Shown here: positions 25,417 to 33,497 of the stretch, one piece after another
Position numbering within the stretch: the stretch's first letter is position 1
How the letters are laid out: the number at the start of each line of letters is the position of its first letter
Assembly: GCA_963809385.1 (NCBI GenBank)
Contig: CAWEJL010000004.1
Location: 434,001 to 498,000 of the forward strand
DNA from: JAKAIY01 sp963809385
GTDB lineage: Bacteria > Chloroflexota > Ktedonobacteria > Ktedonobacterales > JADMIN01
Length of the DNA: 64,000 nucleotides
Direction: 5' to 3'
Position numbers and translations under genes: made by a program
The notes under the pieces: model-generated
The model's input: the letters and a program-made list of their open reading frames with translations, nothing else
Told to the model about the DNA's origin: nothing
The model's database searches: none

Positions 25417-26667
25417 CTACGCGCCCCAGGGCAGCGCGTCGTTGAGCAGCAGCGCGCGCGCCGTCTCGCCCGCGCGGATCACGCCCTCGCCCTCCGGCGC
25501 GATCAGCAGCGCCGTCGCCCCCTGGAGCGACGAGATCAGGTGCGACTCTTGCTCGCCAGTGTCGCGCGCCACCAGGCGCCCCCCGCGCGAGGCCAGCCGC
25601 ACGCGCACGTACTGCCGCCGGTCGCCCCGCCGCAAGTCATCGCCCTCGTAGACCACCTCGACCTCTGGCCGCTCGACGCTCGACGCGCCCAGCATCCGCC
25701 GGATCGCGGGCCGCCCGAACAGCTCGAACGTGACGGCGGCGGAGACCGGGTTGCCCGGCAGCCCCAGCAGCGGCGTCCCGTCCAGCTCGCCGAACGCCAG
25801 CGGCTTGCCAGGCTTGACGCGCACGCGCCAGAACGCCATCGAGCCGCGCTCGGTCAGCATCCGCTTCACCAGATCGTAATCGCCGACCGAGACGCCGCCC
25901 GACGTGAGCAGCAGGTCGAAGCCGCGCGCCGCGTCCAGCTTCGCGCGCAGGTCATCTTCGCGGTCGCGCGCGATGCCCAGCGAGACTGGCGTAGCCCCCG
26001 CGCGCGTCACGGCGGCGATCAGGTACGGCGTATTGCTGTCGTGAATCTGGCCGGGGCGCAGTGGGTTCCCCAGCGGCTCCAGCTCATCACCCGTCGCCAG
26101 GATCGCCACCCGTGGCCGCCGCGTCACCCGCGCGGGCGTGACGCCCAGCGACGCCAGCAGCGCGATCTCCGCCGGGCCTAGCTCCGTCCCAGCGCGCGCC
26201 AGCAGCGCCCCAGGCCGCGCGTCGCCGCCCGCCTCGCGGATGTTGTTCCCCACCGCGACCGGCGCTTCCAGCGCGACCGCGCCCTCCGCGACGCTGACCA
26301 GCTCCTGCTGGATGACCGCGTCAGCGCCCGCCGGAACCGGGGCCCCCGTCAGGATGCGAACCGCCTCGCCCGGCCGAACTTCGCCCGCGTAGACGCTTCC
26401 GGCGGGGACCTCGCCCGCCAGCCGCAGGCGGACCAGCGCGCCCGGCGCCGCGTCGCGCGTATCCGCTGAGCGCAGCGCGTAGCCATCCATCGCCGAGTTG
26501 GCGAAGGGCGGCGACGCCTCGCGCGCGATGGCGTCCTCCGCCAGCACGCGCCCCAGCGCCTCCGCCAGCGGGACTTCCTCCACCGCCAGCGGCTGGAAGC
26601 GCGCCAGCACGCGCTCCCGCGCCTCCTCGACGCTCAACATCGCACTCGCCGGGGCCATCTCCGCCAT
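25417..26667 (-). CDS. moeA: Molybdopterin molybdenumtransferase
   Basis: This 416-residue protein matches MoeA, which inserts molybdenum into adenylylated molybdopterin. It has the four-domain layout: N-terminal LSVEEARERVLARFQPL, NSAMDGYALRS, the catalytic-domain motifs LATGDELEPLG, DSNTPYLIAA, TSGGVSVGDYDLVK and GLPGNPVSAAVTFELF, then the beta-barrel C-terminal domain IV. The ATG at 26667 has GAGGTGG about 8 nt upstream. No other molybdenum cofactor genes adjoin it, but fdhD is on the other strand at 18773. Its product would serve molybdoenzymes such as formate dehydrogenase. Confidence 0.95.
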   Translation of the reverse strand: MAEMAPASAMLSVEEARERVLARFQPLAVEEVPLAEALGRVLAEDAIAREASPPFANSAMDGYALRSADTRDAAPGALVRLRLAGEVPAGSVYAGEVRPGEAVRILTGAPVPAGADAVIQQELVSVAEGAVALEAPVAVGNNIREAGGDARPGALLARAGTELGPAEIALLASLGVTPARVTRRPRVAILATGDELEPLGNPLRPGQIHDSNTPYLIAAVTRAGATPVSLGIARDREDDLRAKLDAARGFDLLLTSGGVSVGDYDLVKRMLTERGSMAFWRVRVKPGKPLAFGELDGTPLLGLPGNPVSAAVTFELFGRPAIRRMLGASSVERPEVEVVYEGDDLRRGDRRQYVRVRLASRGGRLVARDTGEQESHLISSLQGATALLIAPEGEGVIRAGETARALLLNDALPWGA

Positions 26668-26845
26668 GCGCTGTCCACCTCTCCGCCCGTCTCGCGGCGC
26701 GCCGCCACACGCGGGCGCCTCATCGCTTCCTAACGAGAGTATAGCGCCCGCGCGCCCATTCCCGCGAAGATGAAAATTCACTCATCAGCGCGTGGTACAA
26801 CGCCCGCATTGGGGGGCCGTACAGGAGAGTAAGGAGGAGTACCCT

Positions 26846-27595
26846 ATGCGTCTCGCGCTCGTTGAAGATGACACGCGTCTCGCGCGCGGCTACCAGCGGC
26901 AGTTGGAGCGCGCCGGGCATGACGTCACCGTCTACCCCGACGCCGAGAGCGCCCGTGAGCCGCTGCGGCGTGACGCCCGCCAGAGCCAGGTCATCATCCT
27001 GGATGTGCTGCTGCCCGGCCAGAGCGGGATCGCGCTCTGCCGCGCGCTGCGCCAGGACGGCGTCCGCACGCCCATCCTGCTGCTGACCGCGCTCGATCAG
27101 ACAGCCGACAAGGTCGCCGGGCTGGATGCGGGCGCCGACGACTACCTCACCAAGCCATTCCCATTCGAGGAGCTGCTCGCCCGGCTGCGCGCGCTCACCC
27201 GCCGGCCAGCCAGTTTCGACGCGACCGCCGGCGCCGCCGAGATTCGCGCCGGCGCGCTGGTCATTGACCGGCTCCAGCGCGAAGTCTATCTGAATGATCA
27301 ACTGATCACCCTGACCCCGCGCGAATATACTCTGCTGGAATACCTCGCCGCGCAGGCCAACCGCGTGCTCTCCCGTGACCAGCTCGCCGCGCGCGTCTGG
27401 CCCGAAGGGACGGAGGCCAGCAGCAACGTGCTGGATACCTATATCCACCACCTGCGTGACAAGCTCGACGATTATGGCGACGACCAGATGATCCAGACGG
27501 TGCGCGGCGTGGGCTACAGCCTTGCGCACGCCCGCGCGCCCGGCGCCGCGCGTGCGTCAGGCGTGAGTGGAGAGCGACAGGAGCGCGACGCATGA
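26846..27595 (+). CDS. OmpR/PhoB-family response regulator
   Basis: This 249-residue regulator has a receiver domain (residues 1-118: LVEDDTRLARGYQRQLERAG, phosphoacceptor in IILDVLLPGQSG, KPFPFEELLARL with the conserved lysine) and a C-terminal winged-helix trans-regulatory domain (LTPREYTLLEYLAAQANRVL, then NVLDTYIHHLRDKL and VRGVGYSL). The ATG at 26846 has AAGGAGG 8 nt upstream. The stop overlaps the histidine-kinase start (ATGA at 27592), so the pair is translationally coupled. The stimulus is unknown. Confidence 0.95.
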   Translation: MRLALVEDDTRLARGYQRQLERAGHDVTVYPDAESAREPLRRDARQSQVIILDVLLPGQSGIALCRALRQDGVRTPILLLTALDQTADKVAGLDAGADDYLTKPFPFEELLARLRALTRRPASFDATAGAAEIRAGALVIDRLQREVYLNDQLITLTPREYTLLEYLAAQANRVLSRDQLAARVWPEGTEASSNVLDTYIHHLRDKLDDYGDDQMIQTVRGVGYSLAHARAPGAARASGVSGERQERDA

Positions 27596-29167
27596 CCAGC
27601 CCACTCACCAGCCCACCCCCAGCCACTCCCGCCCGGCGCCGCGACCAGCGCGCGGGAGGAGCGCGCCGCGCGTCCGCAGCCGGGACGGCGTCGCGGCCCC
27701 TTCCGGCGCCCGCGCGCAAGCGGCCCATTCCGGCGGCTGCGGCTGCGGCTGATCATCACCAACACCGTCATCGCCGCGCTGATCCTGACTGTCGTCAGCT
27801 TTGCGATCTACGCCTTCGAGACCCGCGTCGCCCTCGATCAGGTAGATAGCCAGCTCAGGACCGAAGCGGTGGGCAAGGCCGCGAAGGGCCTGCCCGAAAG
27901 CGGAACGCTGGCGCCAGGCGAGGCCGAAGCCGCCTACGAGGCGAGCAGCCCTAACTTGTTCTCCGTGATCCTCGGCCCATCGGGGAACGTCATCGAGGAT
28001 GACGACCAGGTGGCCACCTACGGCCTGCCGAACATCGCCGCCGCACGCCCCGTCCTGAGCGGCGCGGCGAAGCTCCTCCATCGTCACCATCCCGCATGGC
28101 GACATCGAGTTCCGCCTCTACACCGCGCCGATCATCGAAGACGGCAAGATCGTTGGCGCCGTGCAGAGCGGCATGTCGCTGCTGGCATATGAGCAGCACA
28201 TGCGCGACCTGGTCAGCATGCTCGTCCTTCTCGATGTCATCATCGCCCTGCTGATCTTCGTCTCCAGCGCTTTCCTTACTGATCGCGCGCTCGCCCCCGC
28301 CCGCGAGGCCTTCGAGCGCCAGCGCCAGTTCGCCGCCGGCGCCTCGCACGAGCTGCGCACGCCCCTCGCTATCGTCCGCTCCCTCGCGGAGCTGGTCGCC
28401 GGTCACCAGTGCGCCCCAGCTTCCACGCCCCAGGCCGCGCTGGCCGCGCCATCAGGGAGCGCGGAGAGCGCCAGGCGCGGAGAGCGCCACAGGCCAGCGC
28501 GCCAGGCGAGAGCCAGGAGGAGGTCACCACCGACGCCCGCGCGATTGTCGAGGAGGTGGACTACATGACGCGGCTCGTCTCCGACCTCCTCTTGCTCGCC
28601 CGCGACGAGCGCGACGAGCGCGCGCTCGACTGGCGCGTGGTGGATATGCGTGAGGTCGCCCGCGAGGTCACCATTCGCATCGAGCCGCTGGCCGCCGCCG
28701 CGAATGTGCGGCTGGTCTTCGCGGAGAGTGGGCGGAGCGACACGCCCGCGACCGTCTGGGGCGACCGCGACCGCCTGCGCGAGCTGGCGCTGATCCTGCT
28801 GGAGAACGCCGTGCGCTATACCCCCAGCGGCGGCGAGGTCCACGTCGCGGTCAGCGCCTCGCACGGCTGGGCGCCCACCAGCCACCATCCAGCCAGGCGC
28901 GGCGGCGTGACCTTGACCGTGCGTGACACGGGGTCGGGCATCGCGGCGGCGGACCTGCCTCACGTCTTCGAGCCGTTCTACCGCGCCAGCTCGGAGGCCA
29001 TGTGGCGGGCCAGCGGCGGACGCAAGGGCGGCGCCGGGCTGGGGCTGGCGCTGGCGCAGTGGATCGTCGAAGCGCATGGCGGCTCGATCGCCGTCACCAG
29101 CGCGCCGGGCGCGGGCGCCACCTTCACCGTAGACCTCCCGCGCGAGAGCGGGCGCCACACCGCCTAG
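27592..29167 (+). CDS. Membrane sensor histidine kinase (several +1 shifts)
   Basis: Read across frames, this is one kinase of about 523 residues: a basic N-terminus, TM1 (LIITNTVIAALILTVVSFAI), an extracellular sensor of about 110 residues, TM2 (LVSMLVLLDVIIALLIFVSS), the H-box FAAGASHELRTPLAIVRSL with the phosphoacceptor histidine, the N-box LLENAVRYTPSGGE, G1 VRDTGSGIAA and G2 KGGAGLGLALAQWI. Frame changes are needed near 27728, 28069 and 28450-28490 (two). The first can be explained by an extra base in a short run and the second by AA. The total length minus four bases is divisible by three. It is coupled to the response regulator at 26846. Confidence 0.88.
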
Positions 29168-29199
29168 AAACCGCCCGCGCATGGCTCAGCGCCCCGCAC

Positions 29200-29443
29200 T
29201 CAGAGCGCGTCGAGCGCGTCGGCGCAGGTCGAGCAGATGTACAACCCATCCTGGTCATCGTTCGCGAGCGCCGCGCACGACCGGCAGCGGGGCGCGCCGC
29301 AGTTGTCGCAGAAATCCAGAATCTCGGCGCTGGTGAAGAGCAGACCACACTCCCCGCACAACAGCGACCGCTCCTCTAGCGGCGCGTCGATTTAGGAGTG
29401 GCGCATCTGATAGTGGACGGTCAGGCATATTGGGCGCGCTCAT
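29200..29443 (-). CDS. Small double-zinc-ribbon protein (one +1 shift)
   Basis: The ATG at 29443 has a strong GGAGGT 7 nt upstream and begins MSAPNMPDRPLSDAPLL. One extra A in AAA near 29391 breaks the frame; removing it continues DAPLEERSLLCGECGLLFT, then FCDNCGAPRCRSCAAL, then YICSTCADALDAL to a stop at 29200, 80 residues in all. Four CxxC pairs should bind two zinc ions. This resembles small zinc-ribbon or treble-clef proteins of unknown function. The two reading frames separately look like noise, so the gene is easily missed. It is convergent with the histidine kinase, 32 bp away. Confidence 0.6.
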
Positions 29444-29569
29444 AGGGGTTACCTCCTCAACACGCGCGGCGTCACGCGGCGCCGCCTTACCCACCATCCT
29501 CCGCACGCGCGGCGCCTAATGGGGAACGGATACCGGGCGGGTGAGGCAGGCAGGCCGGCGGACGGGCAG

Positions 29570-29715
29570 GCGGGCGAATAAATTCGCGCCTGAAGGGCCC
29601 GCGGCCCACAACGTCCGCCTGCGCGGACGCGGCGCCGAACAAGGGTCCGCGCAGGCGGACGTCGTGGCGGCTCCGCCGCCTTGAGGCGCGGTTTCAACCG
29701 CCCGGCGTATCTTCA
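29570..29715. repeat. Interspersed repeat (long-arm palindromic family)
   Basis: Same family as 31498-31638. It opens GCGGGCGAATAAATTCGCGC, has paired GTCCGCCTGCGCGGAC and GTCCGCGCAGGCGGAC arms, a GGCGGCTCCGCCGCC hairpin and ends GGCGCGGTTTCAACCGCCCG. The last 19 bp (TTTCAACCGCCCGGCGTAT) are repeated once more at 29710-29728. It lies in a gene-free stretch of 450 bp (29444-29896). Confidence 0.75.
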
Positions 29716-29815
29716 ACCGCCCGGCGTATCGTGCCGCCTCATCATTCCCCCACTCCCCACACGGCACCCCACTACGACGCTGCCCACCCCAAAATTTCCC
29801 ATGCGCTTCGCGCGC

Positions 29816-29896
29816 GACTCATGCCTCATTCGCCCGCGTCGCAACATTTTCAATACAAGCTTTATGATAAAGAAAATATATTTCAAAACAGACTAA
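29816..29896. other. AT-rich patch downstream of the TIR-FGE gene
   Basis: About 80 bp are strongly AT-rich (CAATACAAGCTTTATGATAA and ATATATTTCAAAACAGACTAA among others), unlike the roughly two-thirds GC surroundings. It directly follows the stop of the TIR-FGE gene on the minus strand. No hairpin with a U-tract is obvious. It may be a remnant of foreign DNA or a transcript end. Confidence 0.5.
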
Positions 29897-31189
29897 TTAT
29901 GAACCATCCGGCGACAACGCCAGGCGGAAACCAAAGTAGTAGTCGAAGTCGTCCGGCCCGGCGTCGTTGCGGCACGCGGCGCGCGCGTACCTGGCGATGC
30001 CGTTCCACGAGCCGCCACGCAGCGTCCTGCTTTTAATGGATTTTTGATCCTCGCGCCCATCAATTTTAATGTATGGGTACGGCTTGTACAAACTAGACAC
30101 CCACTCCCACACATTGCCCGCCATTTCCTCGACTCCGAATGGACTTGAGCCGGAGCGGCTGGCGGGGTAGGAGCCGACCGGGCTGGTGGCTCGGATGCCG
30201 CTCTCGTCGGTGTTGCAGCGGGCCTGGTCGAAGGCGTCTCCCCAGGGGTAGATACGGCTAGCGTTCGCGCGGGAGTCCCAGCGCGCGGCTTTCTCCCACT
30301 CCGCCTCGGCCGGCAGCCGCCAGCCGCGCTGGCCAGTGGCCTTGCTCAGCCAGGCGATATAGGCCATGGCGTCTTGCCACGAGACGCAGACCACCGGGTG
30401 ATCGGGATGCTGCTGCTGTGTCACCCAGGTGACGCCTGCGTCCCAGAGATCCGCAGGTGGCTCGCGCACCGCCCCGGCACGCACGGCTAACGCATACTCC
30501 GCCACCGTCACCGGGTATTTGGCGATCTGGAAGGTGTCCACCTCGACCCAGTACTGCGGCGTCTCATCGTCCAGTGTGTCTGGATCGTGCGCCTTGTCGC
30601 TGCCCATGAGAAAAGGGCCGGTGGGGATGGTAATCACCGGCGGGAGGTAGGCGGGCGCGCCCGTCAGGTTGATGCCCTGGTAGCCGAGGCTGCCCAGCCG
30701 CGCGGGGACCGGGTAGCGTGCGGCGGCCGGGATGGTGGGCGCGAGCTGGGGTGTGGCGCCGAGCGCGGCGGCGCGCAGGCCGAGGGCATGCAGCAGGCCA
30801 TCGCGCGCGGGCGCATAGGCGCGCGTGGCGTCATAGCGGAGCAGCGGGCGCCAGAGGATCGGGATGTCTTGCTCATCTGTCGGCGTCATCACGATCGGGA
30901 CCACGCCGAGCATGCGCTTCGCGGTGACCTCGCTGAGCGCGGCGTTGACCTCACGCTCGACCCAGGGCGAGGTGACGGATTGCGGAGACATCACCAGCAC
31001 GAGCCACTGGCGGCCCTTCATCCCCTCGCCAATCTTCTTCACGAAATCTTCCGAGGTGATGCCCCGATAATCCACCCAAACATTGGCCCCAGCGGCTTCG
31101 AGGTCGGTGACCAGCCGCTTCGTGAACGCATCCTCGTCCGGGCTGTGGTGGTGGCTGACGAAGACCCGCGCCGCCCCGGCGTCCGCCAT
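29897..31189 (-). CDS. TIR-domain protein fused to a formylglycine-generating-enzyme-like (CLec) domain
   Basis: This is a 430-residue two-domain protein. Residues about 8-115 form a TIR domain: ARVFVSHHHSPDEDAFTKRL, VWVDYRGITSEDF and SPQSVTSPWVEREVNAAL, where the Glu after Trp is the expected NADase residue. Residues about 180-428 are an FGE/SUMF1-like domain: ITIPTGPFLMGSDKAHDPDT, FQIAKYPVTVAEYALA, GWRLPAEAEWEKAARW, YPWGDAFD, EMAGNVWEWVSS and LRGGSWNGIARYARAACR near the end. The active-site cysteines of true FGE are not evident; such domains often act as C-type-lectin-like binding modules. The ATG at 31189 has GGAGG 8 nt upstream. No partner gene adjoins it; repeats flank both sides. Confidence 0.9.
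   Translation of the reverse strand: MADAGAARVFVSHHHSPDEDAFTKRLVTDLEAAGANVWVDYRGITSEDFVKKIGEGMKGRQWLVLVMSPQSVTSPWVEREVNAALSEVTAKRMLGVVPIVMTPTDEQDIPILWRPLLRYDATRAYAPARDGLLHALGLRAAALGATPQLAPTIPAAARYPVPARLGSLGYQGINLTGAPAYLPPVITIPTGPFLMGSDKAHDPDTLDDETPQYWVEVDTFQIAKYPVTVAEYALAVRAGAVREPPADLWDAGVTWVTQQQHPDHPVVCVSWQDAMAYIAWLSKATGQRGWRLPAEAEWEKAARWDSRANASRIYPWGDAFDQARCNTDESGIRATSPVGSYPASRSGSSPFGVEEMAGNVWEWVSSLYKPYPYIKIDGREDQKSIKSRTLRGGSWNGIARYARAACRNDAGPDDFDYYFGFRLALSPDGS
29918..30019 (-). other. Candidate DGR-type variable region
   Basis: The last 35 codons of the TIR-FGE gene have the sequence spacing of DGR variable regions in FGE-like targets: RGGSW, then N-G-I, A-R, Y, A-R-A-A, C, R, N-D-A-G, P-D, D-F-D-Y-Y-F, then GFRLA. 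At the positions where templates usually carry AAC, the codons are AAC, GGC, ATC, TAC, TGC, AAC, GAC, GCC, GAC, TTC, GAC, TAC: all end in C and differ only in the first two positions. No template repeat or reverse transcriptase is visible in the window. Confidence 0.5.
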
Positions 31190-31934
31190 ACGCCTCGCCT
31201 CCTCCAGCCATCACCAACGCCGCACGCATCACCGGTGGAATCGCCGCTGAGGAGGCAGTATAGCACGCGGGAGCGGGAGGGGGCCTCATCCGGCCTTCGG
31301 CCACCTTCTCCCTGCGGGGAGAAGGCCCTGAGCAGGCGGGTCTCGCGTGGCGAGATCGTTTGCCCATTACACGATACGCCCGCCACAGGTTCCCCCTCGC
31401 CTCCGCAGAGGGAGGGGGTCAGGGGGTGAGGCCCCCACGACTTGGCGCTGCCCTGGTACAGGGCTCAGGGCGGTGTCAACGTCGCCAGGCAAGGCAAGCG
31501 GGCGAATAAATTCGCGCCTGAAGGGCCTCCCGGCCCACAACGTCCGCCTGCGCGGACGCGGGGACGGCAGACAGAGGACCCGCGCAGGCGGGTCTTGTGG
31601 CGGCTCCGCCGCCTTCAGGCGCGAATTTATTCGCCCGCTCGCCCCCCCCACGACTTTAGCGCTGCCCTGGTACAGGGGCTATCTAACGCTTGCAATCCGG
31701 GGCATGGCCCATTACAATGGTTTGGTGAGCGCCCCGCAGCAACCACGCGCCCAGCTGGCGCGTCCTGATACCATGAAAGCGCTCACCGCAAATCACCGCG
31801 ACGCGCCCGTCAGAGCCATGAGGTCGTGACCGTTTTTCCAATCATCCCGTGGCGCGAACCTCATTCCGATACGCCTCGGCACACCTCCAGGCGCATGCTC
31901 ATCTGACGCGCAGGACCGGAAAGGACCAGTGGTC
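31190..31934. other. Gene-free accessory region of about 745 bp
   Basis: No gene is supported. It holds hairpin-rich boilerplate of the CCTCACCCCCTGGCCCCCTC family (two related blocks, about 31278-31332 and 31389-31432), an interspersed repeat at 31498-31638 bracketed by a direct repeat containing GCGCTGCCCTGGTACAGGG (about 31433-31465 and 31645-31679), and an unremarkable stretch to 31934. Confidence 0.6.
31498..31638. repeat. Interspersed repeat with perfect 27-bp terminal inverted repeats
   Basis: The ends (31498-31524, beginning GCGGGCGAATAAATTCGCGC, and 31612-31638) are perfect 27-bp inverted repeats. Inside are a GTCCGCCTGCGCGGAC palindrome, an ACCCGCGCAGGCGGGT palindrome and a GGCGGCTCCGCCGCC palindrome. 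The element of 141 bp is non-coding and sits between two copies of a roughly 32-bp direct repeat, so it resembles a MITE or REP-like sequence. Confidence 0.8.
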
Positions 31935-32324
31935 ATGTCTGCCACCCGAAACCCCAAGCCGCTCGTAAGCGCGCTGGTAGCGCTCTTATTCGTCGTCTCC
32001 CAAGTCGTCCCCTTCCTCTCGATCGCATACCTTGCCGGACCCACGACGCCCTTCGATATCATCCAGGCGGGAGCGATCCATTGGGGCATCGCCATTGCCT
32101 TTGCCCTCATCTGGCTGGGCATACAGCTCTTCTGGGACGCCCCGGTCGAGGCCACCAAGTTCGGCATGGCGATCTCCGCCACGATTATCTGGCTCTCGCT
32201 CGTGCTCTTCTTCAACTTCCAGAACGTCGCGAACGGCGGCGCGGTGGCCTTCTTCGCCCTCACCGGCGGCCTCGGCGTCGTCCTCCTCTGGACGCGCTTC
32301 CTGGCGGACGAGATTTCCTTTTAA
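31935..32324 (+). CDS. Four-helix membrane protein of unknown function
   Basis: This 129-residue protein has four hydrophobic helices (LVALLFVVSQVVPFLSIAYL, AIHWGIAIAFALIWLGIQLF, FGMAISATIIWLSLVLFF and VAFFALTGGLGVVLLWTRFL) with short loops. I chose ATG 31935; a GTG two codons earlier is also in frame, and AAAGGA lies about 10 nt upstream. No known family is recognised. It is flanked by gene-free regions on both sides. Confidence 0.7.
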   Translation: MSATRNPKPLVSALVALLFVVSQVVPFLSIAYLAGPTTPFDIIQAGAIHWGIAIAFALIWLGIQLFWDAPVEATKFGMAISATIIWLSLVLFFNFQNVANGGAVAFFALTGGLGVVLLWTRFLADEISF

Positions 32325-32752
32325 CCTTAACCCGCGCTAACTCGCGTCTCGCCCGCCAGCCCGCATCCTGTCCCCCAACCGCTCGACCAGCGCCACCCAT
32401 CCCCCGGCGCGGTCGAGCGGTTTCGCGCGCACTCGCTCCCCTTGTCTCGCGCCGCCCAAATACGCTATATTTCTTATGTGACGTTACGACGTTTTACCGA
32501 TGCGCGCACAATGCGGCCGCGGCTGCACCCCACACCATCCAACCCCACTCCGCATCCATTTGTCACATCAGTTTAGTCGTGAACTCTTGACACTACAGTT
32601 CATTTATGTTACTAATGGTGTTAAGGGAAGTTACTTCCCAAACAGAAGCATAGCGTTTTATGCGCGCGAACCAGCGTCAAGCATCTGGATGCGATCTCTT
32701 CGCTCAAGCAACGAGGGACGCCGCGCGCAAGCAAGAGGGATGATTTTTCACC
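32325..32752. other. Intergenic region, AT-richer, containing the YceI promoter
   Basis: No gene is seen. From 32460 to 32700 the composition is clearly lower in GC than the neighbours. It contains the promoter and palindrome described at 32587-32639. Confidence 0.5.
32587..32639 (+). promoter_or_regulatory. Promoter and palindromic operator of the YceI gene
   Basis: TTGACA (32587-32592) and TACTAA (32610-32615) with a 17-nt spacer form a sigma-70-type promoter. Immediately downstream a perfect palindrome GGGAAGTTACTTCCC (32625-32639) covers the expected transcription start. A dimeric repressor bound there would block transcription; no regulator gene is adjacent. Confidence 0.55.
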
Positions 32753-33289
32753 ATGACGCACACGATTGACGCCAGCCACAGCCACATTGATTTCTCTGTC
32801 AAGCACATGATGGTTTCGACGGTCAAAGGCCGCTTCAAGAGCTTTAGCGGCGAGGTCGAGATTGACGAGGCCAACCCCACCGCCTCCAAGGTCGAAGTGA
32901 CCATCGAGACTGCCAGCATTGACACCGGCTCCGAGCAGCGCGACGGCCACCTCCGCGGCGCTGACTTCTTCGATACCGACAAGTATCCCACCATCACCTT
33001 CGTCAGCAAGACGGTCGAGGCCCTTGGCGCCGAGACCTATCGCGTAACCGGCGACCTGACCGCCCACGGCGTCACCCGCGAGATCCCGCTGGAGATCACC
33101 CGCGAAGGCGTAGCGCAGAATATGTATGGCAAGCAGGTTCAGGCCTTCTCCGCCGCGTTCACGATCAGCCGCAAGGACTTCGGGCTGGAGTGGAATGTCG
33201 CTCTCGAGAGCGGCGGCTGGCTGGTCAGTGACCAGGTCAAGGTGAGCCTGGATATCGAGACGGTCGTGAAGGCCGCCGCCGCCGCCTAA
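32753..33289 (+). CDS. YceI-family polyisoprenoid-binding lipocalin-like protein
   Basis: This 178-residue protein matches YceI throughout: IDASHSHIDFSVKHMMVSTV at the N-terminus, GRFKSFSGEVEIDE, the RDGHLRGADFFDTDKYPTIT block, LTAHGVTREIPLEI and KDFGLEWNVALESGGWLVSD near the end. It folds as a lipocalin-like barrel that binds isoprenoid chains in homologues. There is no signal peptide, so it is probably cytoplasmic. GAGGGATG lies about 14 nt before the ATG. Transcription likely starts at the promoter at 32587 and ends at the hairpin at 33321. Confidence 0.95.
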   Translation: MTHTIDASHSHIDFSVKHMMVSTVKGRFKSFSGEVEIDEANPTASKVEVTIETASIDTGSEQRDGHLRGADFFDTDKYPTITFVSKTVEALGAETYRVTGDLTAHGVTREIPLEITREGVAQNMYGKQVQAFSAAFTISRKDFGLEWNVALESGGWLVSDQVKVSLDIETVVKAAAAA

Positions 33290-33320
33290 CTCGCGCTTCG
33301 TCTGGGAGAATCCGCTCCAA

Positions 33321-33359
33321 CAGCGCGCCCCCTCGCTTTATCAGTGAGGGGGCGCGCTG
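33321..33359 (+). terminator. Hairpin after the YceI gene
   Basis: A 14-bp perfect stem (CAGCGCGCCCCCTC paired with GAGGGGGCGCGCTG, 11-nt loop) lies 31 nt after the stop. It has no T-tract but is very stable. Confidence 0.6.
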
Positions 33360-33497
33360 CCGCGTTAACGCGCCGCCCGGCTACTGGACGGACATACCCA
33401 CCAGGGGATACCATCACCAGCGAGTGGCCAGATGCGCGCGCCGGTGGCGAAGAGTCGCGGACGGTCAAGCGCGACGCATCGCGAAGGGAGGGCGCCG

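Noticed and set aside
25205..31640. CRISPR array
   Set aside because: The repeats are few, long, palindromic and not regularly spaced; no cas gene is present.
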